Notes: generated by a model not told the origin, from the letters alone. 64,000 nt of DNA from Acidobacteriaceae bacterium (GCA_021323655.1 JAJPKO010000010.1:310001-374000); one strand, 5' to 3'. Positions 18,425 through 27,190 are shown, counted from the stretch's first letter. Made by a program: numbers and translations.

Positions 18425-19969
18425 TCAAAAGCGCTGACCCGCTCCTACCATCCTCTCCCTCGTAGCCAGCCCAACCGCCATCGCCATCACGCAATCATCA
18501 TGCGCACCGCTCTTCGCTCCCGCTTTCCCATTTGGAAGCCGCACAAAACTTCGGCACTCCTGCAACAGCCGCCTGCTTGAAACGATCTCCGGAGTCTCCA
18601 CCAGGGCCGCTGCCAGCAGGTTCAGCATAGTTGGTCTCTCCATGGGAGAAGTCAGCCACCCATCCTGCCCCTTCTGCTGAAAGATGCGCTCATATCTGCA
18701 AACACTGTGCAGATAAGCCAGCACCCCGGCGCCATGGTTGTTCCGCTCCACTACCAGCACAGCATCGTTGTATTCCCGGGCCAGCTTCGCCACCTCCTGC
18801 GCCAGCTCCAGCGGAGGCAGCTTCGCCTGCAACTCCGCGCATTGCAACCCGTGCTTCAACTCAATCGCCTGTGCTGCGGAATAATCTCCCTCACTTCCGC
18901 CGCCGGCTGTGTCCACCGCTACCAGATACTGCTTCCCACGTACAGGAGGAAACCATATCTGCAGCTTTCCTCCCATCCGCGTCGCAATCGGTTCCGGAAC
19001 TTCCTTCACCCGGTCATCAATTGCGCTTACATCAAAGAAGCACTCCCCGCTGGTCAAAAAGCATTCCATCGCGTCTTCCGGATACTCCTGCTTTGCCAGC
19101 CCGCGCAGTCCTGCGTGAACTTTGCGCCGGAACCCAATCTGTTCCCGGTCCAGCCCATGCCGTTCCATCAGCTCGCGCTCTTCTTCTGTCAGCGACTTTG
19201 CAGAAACCGCCTTGGCACGATACGCAGGCTCCCACCACCAGGGAAAGAAGTGCTGCACCATACCGGTCTCTCCGGCCTTGTTCCACTCCTCCCAGAAGCA
19301 TCCCTCCGCACCGTTCGGCGTAGACTCAAGCACAAGTTCGCCAGATGGAGGCATCGCCGCCCGCAGCCCCTGCAGAATCTCCGCCGCATCGCCCGGCCAC
19401 CGCGCTACCTCTGAGCAGTGCAGGTTCTGGATCGTCAACCCGCGTCCGGCGTTCACATCGCCCGCGCTTTCTACCCGGTACTCACTGTCTATCTGAGGGA
19501 AAACAATCTGCCGCGCGCTCGCATGCGATGTGCGCAAAGGCCCAACCCGAAGCTTCTCCGGAAGATTTTCAAGAAACCGATGCACAATCCTGAAGATCCC
19601 CTCTGCTGCCTCCTGCGTATGCGCCACCTGGAGCGTCAGCGTACCTGGCTGCAGAATCGTCTTCAGAAAAAAGCGCGCCGCCACCCATGTGCTGATGCCC
19701 ATCTGTCGCGACTTCAGTACAATGTTTTCCCGCCCGCGCCGCCGCTCATACTCCAGTTGCGCCGGGTTCAGTTCCAGGCGAACGATCTTCCCCTTCCGGT
19801 TTCGAATCCGCAGCAGGGCCGAAGCGGTCACAATCAAAGTCGGTTCGTCATACAACAAAGGAAGCTCATCAGACAACACCTCTCCCACATGCACTGCTTC
19901 TGCACGGTCGTCCCCTTCCCAAATGGTCTTCATCACACCATCAATCCAATCAGAGCATCGCGTAAGCAA
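18425..19969 (-). CDS. Phage terminase large subunit
   Basis: DNA-packaging ATPase-nuclease, 514 residues. The ATPase part has a Walker A-like SRQMGIST near residue 87, a coupling QVAHTQEAAEGI segment, and a Walker B-like LVLESTPNGAEG near 210. The C-terminal RNase H-fold nuclease has LVAVDTAGGGSEGDYSA near 348 and VVERNNHGAGVLAY near 400 with the acidic residues expected. The frame opens at a TTG at 19969; an ATG at 19933 (MKTIWEGDD) is an equally plausible start. No small-subunit gene was found beside it. Confidence 0.9.
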   Translation of the reverse strand: MLTRCSDWIDGVMKTIWEGDDRAEAVHVGEVLSDELPLLYDEPTLIVTASALLRIRNRKGKIVRLELNPAQLEYERRRGRENIVLKSRQMGISTWVAARFFLKTILQPGTLTLQVAHTQEAAEGIFRIVHRFLENLPEKLRVGPLRTSHASARQIVFPQIDSEYRVESAGDVNAGRGLTIQNLHCSEVARWPGDAAEILQGLRAAMPPSGELVLESTPNGAEGCFWEEWNKAGETGMVQHFFPWWWEPAYRAKAVSAKSLTEEERELMERHGLDREQIGFRRKVHAGLRGLAKQEYPEDAMECFLTSGECFFDVSAIDDRVKEVPEPIATRMGGKLQIWFPPVRGKQYLVAVDTAGGGSEGDYSAAQAIELKHGLQCAELQAKLPPLELAQEVAKLAREYNDAVLVVERNNHGAGVLAYLHSVCRYERIFQQKGQDGWLTSPMERPTMLNLLAAALVETPEIVSSRRLLQECRSFVRLPNGKAGAKSGAHDDCVMAMAVGLATRERMVGAGQRF

Positions 19970-20000
19970 TCCCAGGGTGGGACGTTACAGGCCGGGGTGC

Positions 20001-20023
20001 CCCACATCTCAGAGAGATGTGGG
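20001..20023. repeat. Palindromic spacer repeat, copy 4
   Basis: A perfect nine-base stem, CCCACATCT (20001-20009) and AGATGTGGG (20015-20023), with a five-base loop and preceded by GGGGTGC. It lies just after the tailspike gene stop, where it may act as a transcript end. Confidence 0.7.
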
Positions 20024-20039
20024 TTCTAAACCCCCAGCT

Positions 20040-23000
20040 CTAATACGCATACCAGTTGTAGTCCGGAGCACACACCAGCGTCCGTTTCCCCGCCGACGAA
20101 ATCACCAGCGACGTTCCCGTCACTCCCTGATAATTGATCGTCTGCGAACTCACTGCCGCCAGGGTCACTGCATTCGAGCTTGTGTCCGACTTGATGATCG
20201 TGAACTCCTCGCCTGTCGGCTGTGCCTTGTCCGCCCATTGCGTATAGCAGCTCGGCAGCGTGATCGTCTGCGGCCCGCTCGCCGCATTCGCAATCACATT
20301 TTTGTTCGCTGGCGTCAGCGTCATCGCTGAAGCGGTATTGATCACAGTAGACAGCGCAATCCCGCCCTGCGAGCGGATCGTCCCCTGATACGTCACGTTG
20401 AAGAACGGGTTCTGCCCCGCCACATGCGCCTCAAACACATCCGTCTGGTACCCGTTGTAGAGCTGCGCCGAATACGCCTCGTAGTTGGAAGTCCCCGCCT
20501 TTGGCGCCGCCCACACCGTAGCTACCGCGCCATTTCCCGGAGCATTGTTGGACGCGCCACCCGCCGTAAACCCGGTCGTCGTCTCCGGCTCCAGCGCTTG
20601 CGCATAATTGCCGCACCCCGTCAGATGATGCACGCTGGCAAACGCCGGAGGTACGCCCGAACTCGCCGCATACGTAATCCAGTTCGCCGTTGCAGACATC
20701 CCCAGGCACCCAATGTCGGCAATTTCGAGCCCATTTGTAACCGTGTTGGCTACATAAGCAAGGTTCGCCGCCGGAAAGCTCGTCGTATCCGGCCACTGGA
20801 TATGTCCGCCATGAATGTTCGTCCCATTCGCGCCTACATAAAATGCCGCCACCGCCGGACTGTCCGCATAGGTGTCCGTCCATACACTGCCCGCGCCACC
20901 CGTATCATAGATCACGTAATTCGTCGCATACGACGCATTCGCAGCCGACCCGCTCGCCGCCGTATTGCTGCAAGGTGCCGTTGTGCACGTGTATGGATAC
21001 CCGAAGCCATGAATCATGTATCCTGTATTGCCCGTGCCTTCGTTCCATACGCTCGCCACCTGCGCATTCCGCACCAGCACGGTATCCAGATGGCTGTCCA
21101 TCGCCGTCTTCTGCAAATGAACGCCATACGCGGCCCGGTTTGCTGGAGTGAAGGCCGACGCGCTGTAGCTCACCATAATGTTCCGCATCAGGAACCCCGA
21201 CTGGTGCCCACCCGCCGTCGAGCTTTCGCCCAGCAAAATCCCCTCCGCCGTCGTGTCATTCACCGCAACATTTTCAATCAGCAGTCCACGAAACCACTGC
21301 AACTCCAGCCCGTGCGTTGCGTTCGCATTGGCAAGAATGGTGAAGTCCTTAAACACGCACCCCTGCGCCTGCGCCGCATTCCCCAGAAAAATCACATCTC
21401 CGTTCAGATTGCCGGCTACATTCAGCGTCGTCGCGCTCACCGTGCTGTCCGCTACCTGGCTCATTCCACCAGAGCCCACCAGGTCTACACACGCACCATT
21501 TCCCGGCTCGGTCAGCGTCGCCGTCACCGCATATGTACCCGGCCCCAGCCGCACCGTCTGGTTGCGTCCCGTCGAAACAGCCGCATTCACCGCCGCCGCC
21601 CACGCCGCATTCAACGTCGGATACGTCCCTCCATCCACCGTAAATTCGCCATTGATGGATGCCGCCGAAATTCCGCCGCCAATCTTTGCATTGCCAGCTC
21701 CATCATCCAGCGTATTGTTCGCAGTCTTTACCTGGCCGCCGTTTTGCACGTGCAGGTACGACTTCGCATCATTCGTCAGCACATCAAACATGGCGTCGAC
21801 CGAACCGCCGCTGTTTTCATGCGACTGCACTGCAATTCCCGCAGTGTTGCGAACAAACACAGGACGCGCATAATTCGGGCTTCCCACATACTGCATATTG
21901 CCTACCAGCCCAAAGCTGCTGCCGTTGCCCTTTCCTCCCACCACATACATGCAGCCCGTGCAATTCGAGTCCAGATAAACATTGTTGGTCGCAGGCTCAA
22001 ACTGCGCTTTGGAATATCCGCCAGACTGTCCCGCAACATTCCAGAGATAGTAAAAGTAATTCGAGTCTGCGCATCCAGTTTGCGGACAGTTCTGCACACG
22101 CAACAAGCTGCCTGCATATGTCGGCGGATTCACCGCGTCCAGAAAGTTCTGATAGGTTGCATTGTTTCCGTTCGCAGACGATTCAACAAACAAATCGGGA
22201 GGAACAAGACTTCCGCCGAAGTACTGATACTTCGTGGCCGGAGTATTCAAAGAAACGTTAATTGCCCCGTTCTGCAATGGCCCGGCATTCTGTGCATTGT
22301 TGGCGATTCCTGACCCCTGCAAACCAATCTCAAGCCCTTTCCATACAAACGAATTGGGATTGTGGATGTTCAGGTCAGACTTCATGCCTTCATACTGCAT
22401 GGCGAAAAGGTGTGACTCTTCGACCGCGTCGCCTGTCTGCCAAGGATTCAGATTGTCCTCAAGCGCAAACGTTCCGTCTACCAGATAATTGTTCGCCGGG
22501 TTCTGTGCATCCAGCACTTCTGCGCCGGGATACAGCGTGAAGTCGCCATTCCCAGCTGGCGTGTCACCATAGGCCAGATTCGCAGTGGCCGATGTGTGTG
22601 CCCCGCTCAGCCCGGGAATCGTACATTGCCACATCTGCCCGGAAACATACTGCACATTCGTACATTGCGTGTTCAGCGCAGAATCCGACGCTCCAGAGAT
22701 GGTGACTACCGGAGCATTGTTGTACAACACAATGTTGTTTGGGCCCGTGAACTGATACGAAAACTGTACTGTCGTCCCCGTAGAAGACAGATTCGAGATG
22801 CCCATTGTCCCAATAAACAGGCCGTAAATGTTAAGCCCAAGTCCCGCCAGATTGCCGTCGGCCTTGAGAAACGCCTTGTATACCAGCGTGTTCGACGACG
22901 TGGCCCCAAGGATGTCAATCGGGTAGCGGAACCCGTCACCGTGCATGGCAGCAATGTCGGCAAAGTTGCCGCATGGGCCGCCTTCCATAATCCACGTACC

Positions 23001-24806
23001 CTGAGCATGTGGCTCACGCAGGTTTGCTGTGAGCGTCTGCTGGCCTCCGGATGGACTGGACGCCGACAGAATCTTCGCCTGCTCATGAAAGTTTCCCGCA
23101 AAGCAGGCAAGCTGCCCCGTCACAAACGCCCCACTACTCACGTTGACCGTGAACGTCATGGGCGTGCTGCCCGTTCCCATCGGATTCGGAATCGGCGTAG
23201 CAACAGGATTCGTCAGCGTGCCCCATGCTGTCGAAGGCGTCACAGAACCAGCAATCGTCATTGTGCCCGGCGTGTTGCCGCTCGGGTTCGTATAGGCAGT
23301 GATGTAGCTGGTCAGCGCGGGTCGGCTCGTGTCAATCAGGTAGCGTCCCTGCCCGGCCAGATTATTTCCGTTGTAGACGTTGCAGTCCGAAGTGCAATTC
23401 GTCTTGATGTTTGTCGAAGACGTAATCGTCGAAATGGTTCCCTGATACGGCGCTGTTTCTCCCGGCCAGCCTTCAATGACCTGCGCTACATAACCTTCCG
23501 TGCCTTCATCGTCTGGTGCTGTTGAACCGCCCGATTGCACGGAATACACATATGAGCCGACGGTGTCGCCCGGCGAAGCACTCCGCACGCTTGTGTAATT
23601 GATGGCCTGCCCGGAACCCGTCGAAAATACGTTGTCATCGTGCGAAGTCCTTGCTACCCATCCGCCAATACTGCCGCCAGTTGAGAACGCTCCGCGATTG
23701 ATGCCCGGACTCGTGGCCTGCATGTCGGACTTGTCGCCGTCCAGCATCATGTAGCCTTGCGTGTTGGTGCGAGGGCCGTTGATTGTTGTCTCCACATACC
23801 GCGAAGGGAACACATAACCTTGTAGCGACCACTGCGAAGGGTTCGTGACCCATTGGCTATTGTTCATACTTGTCAGTGCAAATTGCGCTAAAGATACCGT
23901 CGAAGGCCCGGTAAAAGTCTGGCCAGCAATCTTTACTGTGATTCCCGAAGCAAGATTCAGGGATGCGCCGCCGTCCGTCTCAATATTGCTGGACAGCGTC
24001 AGCGTGCCCGACACTTTATAGCTGCCATTGGGAATGTATAAAGGCGCCTGGTGCGCTCCTGCATAAGCATCCGCCGCCGTAAAGGCAGCTGTAGAATCCA
24101 GTACGCCCGATGGGTCAGCTCCTCCGGCAAAATCTGTATGCCGCACATCCACACGGGGCAGCTTCGCAATCACATTCGGCATACGCAGTGCTCCGGTCAT
24201 GCTGCCGCCAGACAACGGCACCGCACTCTGCACTGCCTGGTCCACGTACTGCTTCGACGCCGCCTGATTGCTCGCCGTCGGTGCGCCCGCCAGCGTCAGT
24301 GGACCAGACATCGCGCCCCCACTCACCTGCAAGTAGTTCCCGCTCAGCGACGCGATGGAAGCATCCACATACTGCTTGGTCGCACTCTGCACCGCCACAG
24401 TCGCCGGCACCAACTGCGCGCGCACTGACGTCAACGAGGCGCTCGCCGCCTGCGGCACCACCCAGTATTCCTTGTTCACCGTACCATCACTCAGGTGGTA
24501 CACCACCGTATAGTACGTCCCTGCCGGGGACGCGCCTGCATTCGGCGCAAGGTTCAGGCTTACAAATCCGTCCTGCCCGATCACAGCCGTCGTGCTTCCC
24601 GCGGCAATGGTCCGGTTGCTCGCCGTAGAAAAGGCCGGCCAGCTTACAATCACCGTCCCTGCCGCCGGTGTTCCATCCGCCCGGTACACGATTCCCTGAA
24701 CAGTCGTTGTGCTTATCTGGGCATCCACAAGGCCGCAGCACAGCATAACCACAGTTGCAGCCAGTGCAATTCTTCGCATCATTCGTTCGGCAAAACCTGT
24801 TCTCAT
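20040..24806 (-). CDS. Large exported tailspike-like protein with pectin-lyase-fold domains
   Basis: About 1,588 residues. An N-terminal signal peptide (MMRRIALAATVVMLCCG, cleavage near VDAQ) is followed by a short beta domain. Two tail-fibre style repeats come next, each with a KQYVD element and a GGxMSGPL/GGSMTGAL element (about residues 140-215). A pectate-lyase-3 start, DFAGGADPSGVLDSTAAF, lies near 232, then a long beta-rich central part and a second beta-helix region near 1050-1220 (TVDGGTYPTLNAAW, VFKDFTILANANATHG). Such proteins bind or cut polysaccharide. A cleavable signal is unusual for a virion fibre and could mean a surface protein of the host. A GTG at 24815 is an alternative start. 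Confidence 0.72.
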   Translation of the reverse strand: MRTGFAERMMRRIALAATVVMLCCGLVDAQISTTTVQGIVYRADGTPAAGTVIVSWPAFSTASNRTIAAGSTTAVIGQDGFVSLNLAPNAGASPAGTYYTVVYHLSDGTVNKEYWVVPQAASASLTSVRAQLVPATVAVQSATKQYVDASIASLSGNYLQVSGGAMSGPLTLAGAPTASNQAASKQYVDQAVQSAVPLSGGSMTGALRMPNVIAKLPRVDVRHTDFAGGADPSGVLDSTAAFTAADAYAGAHQAPLYIPNGSYKVSGTLTLSSNIETDGGASLNLASGITVKIAGQTFTGPSTVSLAQFALTSMNNSQWVTNPSQWSLQGYVFPSRYVETTINGPRTNTQGYMMLDGDKSDMQATSPGINRGAFSTGGSIGGWVARTSHDDNVFSTGSGQAINYTSVRSASPGDTVGSYVYSVQSGGSTAPDDEGTEGYVAQVIEGWPGETAPYQGTISTITSSTNIKTNCTSDCNVYNGNNLAGQGRYLIDTSRPALTSYITAYTNPSGNTPGTMTIAGSVTPSTAWGTLTNPVATPIPNPMGTGSTPMTFTVNVSSGAFVTGQLACFAGNFHEQAKILSASSPSGGQQTLTANLREPHAQGTWIMEGGPCGNFADIAAMHGDGFRYPIDILGATSSNTLVYKAFLKADGNLAGLGLNIYGLFIGTMGISNLSSTGTTVQFSYQFTGPNNIVLYNNAPVVTISGASDSALNTQCTNVQYVSGQMWQCTIPGLSGAHTSATANLAYGDTPAGNGDFTLYPGAEVLDAQNPANNYLVDGTFALEDNLNPWQTGDAVEESHLFAMQYEGMKSDLNIHNPNSFVWKGLEIGLQGSGIANNAQNAGPLQNGAINVSLNTPATKYQYFGGSLVPPDLFVESSANGNNATYQNFLDAVNPPTYAGSLLRVQNCPQTGCADSNYFYYLWNVAGQSGGYSKAQFEPATNNVYLDSNCTGCMYVVGGKGNGSSFGLVGNMQYVGSPNYARPVFVRNTAGIAVQSHENSGGSVDAMFDVLTNDAKSYLHVQNGGQVKTANNTLDDGAGNAKIGGGISAASINGEFTVDGGTYPTLNAAWAAAVNAAVSTGRNQTVRLGPGTYAVTATLTEPGNGACVDLVGSGGMSQVADSTVSATTLNVAGNLNGDVIFLGNAAQAQGCVFKDFTILANANATHGLELQWFRGLLIENVAVNDTTAEGILLGESSTAGGHQSGFLMRNIMVSYSASAFTPANRAAYGVHLQKTAMDSHLDTVLVRNAQVASVWNEGTGNTGYMIHGFGYPYTCTTAPCSNTAASGSAANASYATNYVIYDTGGAGSVWTDTYADSPAVAAFYVGANGTNIHGGHIQWPDTTSFPAANLAYVANTVTNGLEIADIGCLGMSATANWITYAASSGVPPAFASVHHLTGCGNYAQALEPETTTGFTAGGASNNAPGNGAVATVWAAPKAGTSNYEAYSAQLYNGYQTDVFEAHVAGQNPFFNVTYQGTIRSQGGIALSTVINTASAMTLTPANKNVIANAASGPQTITLPSCYTQWADKAQPTGEEFTIIKSDTSSNAVTLAAVSSQTINYQGVTGTSLVISSAGKRTLVCAPDYNWYAY

Positions 24807-24950
24807 CGCACACACCTGTCAAGGAAAAGTCGTGTCATCATTCTGGACTCACAGCGTCCACGGATGGGTCTGTTCGGAATGCCTTCCCATAAAAGACATA
24901 GAAGCACCGAAGCATAGGAACAGAAGCACCAGCCCGCCCGTCCCATAACA

Positions 24951-25253
24951 ATAATCGGGATAGGGAAGCCTCGCGGCTCCTCCCCTCCCACACCGTACAA
25001 GATCAACTGTTCCCTAGATGCAACCGGACTCTCGGATTCGCGTTTCGTCGTGGACGATTCGGTCCCTCCAGCCACGGGCTCAGGGGTTTCCCCCTGCGTC
25101 CTGCGTTTGAGGCCAGCTTGCGCTGGATTTTCTGCCGCACTGTATCCATCGAGTCCTGCCCCGTACTTGCCGCTTCCTATCGTTTGGGCCTTTGTGCCAT
25201 TCTGGATGCGAAGAGGACTTACACCTCCAAGCTGTTATTCATGCACGGCGCAC
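24951..25253 (-). ncRNA. ORF-less group IIC intron-like relic
   Basis: On the minus strand this begins GTGCGCCGTGCATG, a typical group II 5' end, continues with GGAGGTGTAAGTCCTC and GGGGGAAACCCCTGAGCC, and ends with a TACGGTGTGGGAGGGG/CCCTATCCCGATT stem like the last domain of bacterial group II introns. It starts nine bases past a strong terminator hairpin, the usual insertion site of class C introns. There is no maturase gene, and at about 300 bases it is too short for a complete ribozyme. I infer an internally deleted copy. The 3' boundary is approximate. Confidence 0.5.
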
Positions 25254-25256
25254 AAC

Positions 25257-25288
25257 AAAAAAGGGAAGCAGCGATCGCTGCTTCCCTT
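25257..25288 (-). terminator. Perfect-palindrome intrinsic terminator
   Basis: AAGGGAAGCAGCGA and its exact reverse complement form a 28-base palindrome at 25261-25288, followed on the minus strand by six T residues. It would end transcripts of the sigma-like gene at 25423-25857. Confidence 0.85.
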
Positions 25289-25422
25289 CGATTTCTTTAC
25301 TCTTAAGTTCAGAATATCATTTTCACTAAAAATTACCGGCCACTTCCCCGCAAAAATAAATTCTTGTAAATACAGGGTTTATCATGTTTTCCACAGCATC
25401 CCCTCTTGACACCATTTCTCGT

Positions 25423-25857
25423 TCAGCTCCTTTCCAGCAATTCAAACTCCAGAAATATCCTCGAGAGCCGGTCCAGTATCTCGGGATATCTCCGCCGCAC
25501 CGTCTTCACCCCAAGCTTCAGCAGCCGGGCGGCCTCCTCCTGCGTATATTCCTGCAATGCGATTCGCGCGATCATCTCCTGCTCGAACCGGTCCAACTGC
25601 TTCAGGCATTTTTCAATGTCCAGCAGAAAAATGATCGCATCTTCAAAGCTGTGCATCCGGTAGTGCGATGCCTTGCCCCGGACCACGCAATTGCTCAGGG
25701 CTGCCGGAAGCCGTCCCGTCTGCAGCGACACGGCGATATACCGCTGCAGCAGCTCTTCCGTGCGCTTCCGGTAAAAAGCAATCCCATCTCCGGAAGTCTC
25801 CGTCTCGACCGTTTCCGATTCTGCCCAGACATAAGGAAGTGCCAGCGCTGCGCTCAT
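25423..25857 (-). CDS. Sigma-region-4-like regulator of the phage-like element
   Basis: About 144 residues, start MSAALALPYVW at 25857 with GGAGGT six bases upstream. The N-terminal half is helical. The C-terminal part, LDRFEQEMIARIALQEYTQEEAARLLKL then VKTVRRRYPEILDRLSR, is a helix-turn-helix of the sigma-70 region 4 type. Its ATG overlaps the stop of the zinc-ribbon gene by four bases. A late-gene activator of the downstream structural genes is a reasonable inference; no region 2 is present, so it is not a complete sigma factor. Confidence 0.7.
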   Translation of the reverse strand: MSAALALPYVWAESETVETETSGDGIAFYRKRTEELLQRYIAVSLQTGRLPAALSNCVVRGKASHYRMHSFEDAIIFLLDIEKCLKQLDRFEQEMIARIALQEYTQEEAARLLKLGVKTVRRRYPEILDRLSRIFLEFELLERS

Positions 25858-26213
25858 CGCATACCTCCCATCCCGGTTTTCGCAGAACAAAAGCGCGGGC
25901 GTCCTTTCCGTGTCTTCCTCGGTTTAGGAAATTCCCGCAGCCTCTCCCTGCAAACTGAGCAGTAAACATCGTTAAATTCCTGGACGCGCAGCCACAAGCT
26001 TCCGCATCCTTCACACACTTTCAGGTTAAGCAGCATGTACATAGTGTGGTCTCCAGTATCTGGATCCTCGCTGACTGATACTTCAGTGCAAGGCAGGAAA
26101 TATATAAATCGCGCAGAACACGGTCTTCTCGTGTGCCGTTGCTCTTTGCCCAAGTCTTCCCGTTCTGGACGGGAACCAATAAAACGCAGATCATCGGGAA
26201 CAATACTTCTCAT
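25854..26213 (-). CDS. Zinc-ribbon small protein coupled to sigma-like gene
   Basis: A 119-residue protein with one four-cysteine zinc ribbon (CEGCGSLW then CSVCRERL, residues about 68-92) and a basic C-terminal tail (PRKTRKGRPR). The N-terminal part has no recognised domain. First gene of the leftward set, divergent from the repressor, with a candidate operator palindrome about ten bases upstream of its ATG, so it is likely under direct control of that repressor. Confidence 0.7.
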   Translation of the reverse strand: MRSIVPDDLRFIGSRPEREDLGKEQRHTRRPCSARFIYFLPCTEVSVSEDPDTGDHTMYMLLNLKVCEGCGSLWLRVQEFNDVYCSVCRERLREFPKPRKTRKGRPRFCSAKTGMGGMR

Positions 26214-26222
26214 GCACTTCCA

Positions 26223-26234
26223 CCTGAAATCAGG
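26223..26234. promoter_or_regulatory. Operator candidate O1
   Basis: Perfect inverted repeat CCTGA-AA-TCAGG, ten bases upstream of the zinc-ribbon ATG. The identical 12-mer recurs at 26409. Confidence 0.55.
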
Positions 26235-26408
26235 CGCAGCGTCCCATTCACGACAAGGGGCTTCCCGCAGGAAACCGTCCCCGTGAACGCAAAACTTGAA
26301 ATGTAAATTCAGGCGAAAGTGAAAAAGAATCTATCCTCGGAAGCAAATCGGGGTCAACCACTCCTGCGTCTGGCTTAAAAATTTGCGCTCGTCTCTCAGG
26401 AATGCTCC

Positions 26409-26420
26409 CCTGAAATCAGG
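26409..26420. promoter_or_regulatory. Operator candidate O2
   Basis: Second exact copy of CCTGAAATCAGG, extended to a 14-base palindrome (26408-26421), about 75 bases upstream of the repressor ATG in the same divergent intergenic region. Confidence 0.55.
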
Positions 26421-26494
26421 GAAGGACATCAGAATTACTTTTCCTGGAGAAAACATCCTCCCCACGATGTATTTCTCTAAGAAAAATTCCCACA

Positions 26495-27190
26495 ATGAAT
26501 GTCTCTCAGTTCCACGAGCAGCTCCGGCGCGAATTGTTGCGGCGCATCCAGCGCGGCACGCTGTCCGGAACACTGCTCGCGCGGCAGACAGGCCTCAATC
26601 CTGCCCATATCTCCAATTTTCTTCACGGAAAACGCCGTCTCAGTCTCACCGCGCTCGATCAGATTCTCACCGCCCTCGATCTCAAAATTGAAAATCTTCT
26701 CCCTCACGCGCGTTCTCGCGATTCTTCCTCCGCGCCAGACCGCATTCCCCTCGTCGCCCAGTCCATCGCCATCCATGAAGAAAAAATTCGCTCCAGTTCC
26801 ATTTTGGAACTGATTCAGTTACCTTCTGGCTTGCTTCATCACCTCACCGCACGCCGTACTCCCGATCGCCGCACCTGGGACCGGTTCGTCGCCATCCGTG
26901 TGGATTACTCTCAGGCCGAACCCATGATGCCAGCCATTCATCCTCACTCCATCCTCGTCCTCGACCGCCACTACACTTCCCTGACTCCCTACCGGCCGCC
27001 CCTGCCCAACATCTACGCTATTCAGGCGGCTTCAAAAATTCTGGTGCGGTACGCATCCCTGCAAAACAACTCCATCCTCCTTCGCCCGCATAAGCTCGAA
27101 CACCCCATGCAGCTCATCGAACTCCAACCCAAACAGCTGCCTTCCAGCTTCATCATCGGCCGTGTCTGCGCCTCTCTCTCCGAGCTCTAG
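26495..27190 (+). CDS. XRE-family repressor with S24-like C-terminal domain
   Basis: A 231-residue DNA-binding regulator. An N-terminal helix-turn-helix (SGTLLARQTGLNPAHISNFL, about residues 24-45, then RRLSLTALDQILTAL) is joined to a C-terminal domain with the outline of the LexA/CI S24 fold (PHSILVLDRHYTSL, NIYAIQAASKILVR, LPSSFIIGRVCA). The residues normally holding the catalytic Ser (PMMPAI here) and Lys are not conserved, so self-cleavage is unlikely. It is divergent from the zinc-ribbon/sigma-like operon, as a lysogeny-type switch would be. Confidence 0.78.
   Translation: MNVSQFHEQLRRELLRRIQRGTLSGTLLARQTGLNPAHISNFLHGKRRLSLTALDQILTALDLKIENLLPHARSRDSSSAPDRIPLVAQSIAIHEEKIRSSSILELIQLPSGLLHHLTARRTPDRRTWDRFVAIRVDYSQAEPMMPAIHPHSILVLDRHYTSLTPYRPPLPNIYAIQAASKILVRYASLQNNSILLRPHKLEHPMQLIELQPKQLPSSFIIGRVCASLSEL

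Larger units (their letters stand above)
7136..27190. mobile_element. Phage-like morphogenesis element (degenerate prophage or GTA-like locus)
   Basis: A block of phage structural genes lies between purE and a Gfo/Idh gene. Nearly all are on the minus strand in head-to-tail order: terminase, portal, protease, scaffold, capsid, connectors, tail tube, hub. A repressor-like gene is divergent at the far end. I could not find an integrase, tape measure, endolysin, spanin or replication gene, nor flanking tRNA or obvious attachment repeats. Boundaries are therefore set by gene content only. A HipA-like/DUF3037 pair sits inside as cargo. Confidence 0.8.

Noticed and set aside
20424-22313. 629-codon open frame on the plus strand
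   Set aside because: It is the complement of the tailspike gene, arginine-rich and without domains; a shadow frame.
24803-25075. 90-codon open frame on the minus strand
   Set aside because: It runs through the intron-like relic and the promoter of the tailspike gene; the protein has no recognisable content.
7136-27190. Attachment sites or an integration tRNA for the phage-like element
   Set aside because: No tRNA and no convincing direct repeat was found at either boundary.
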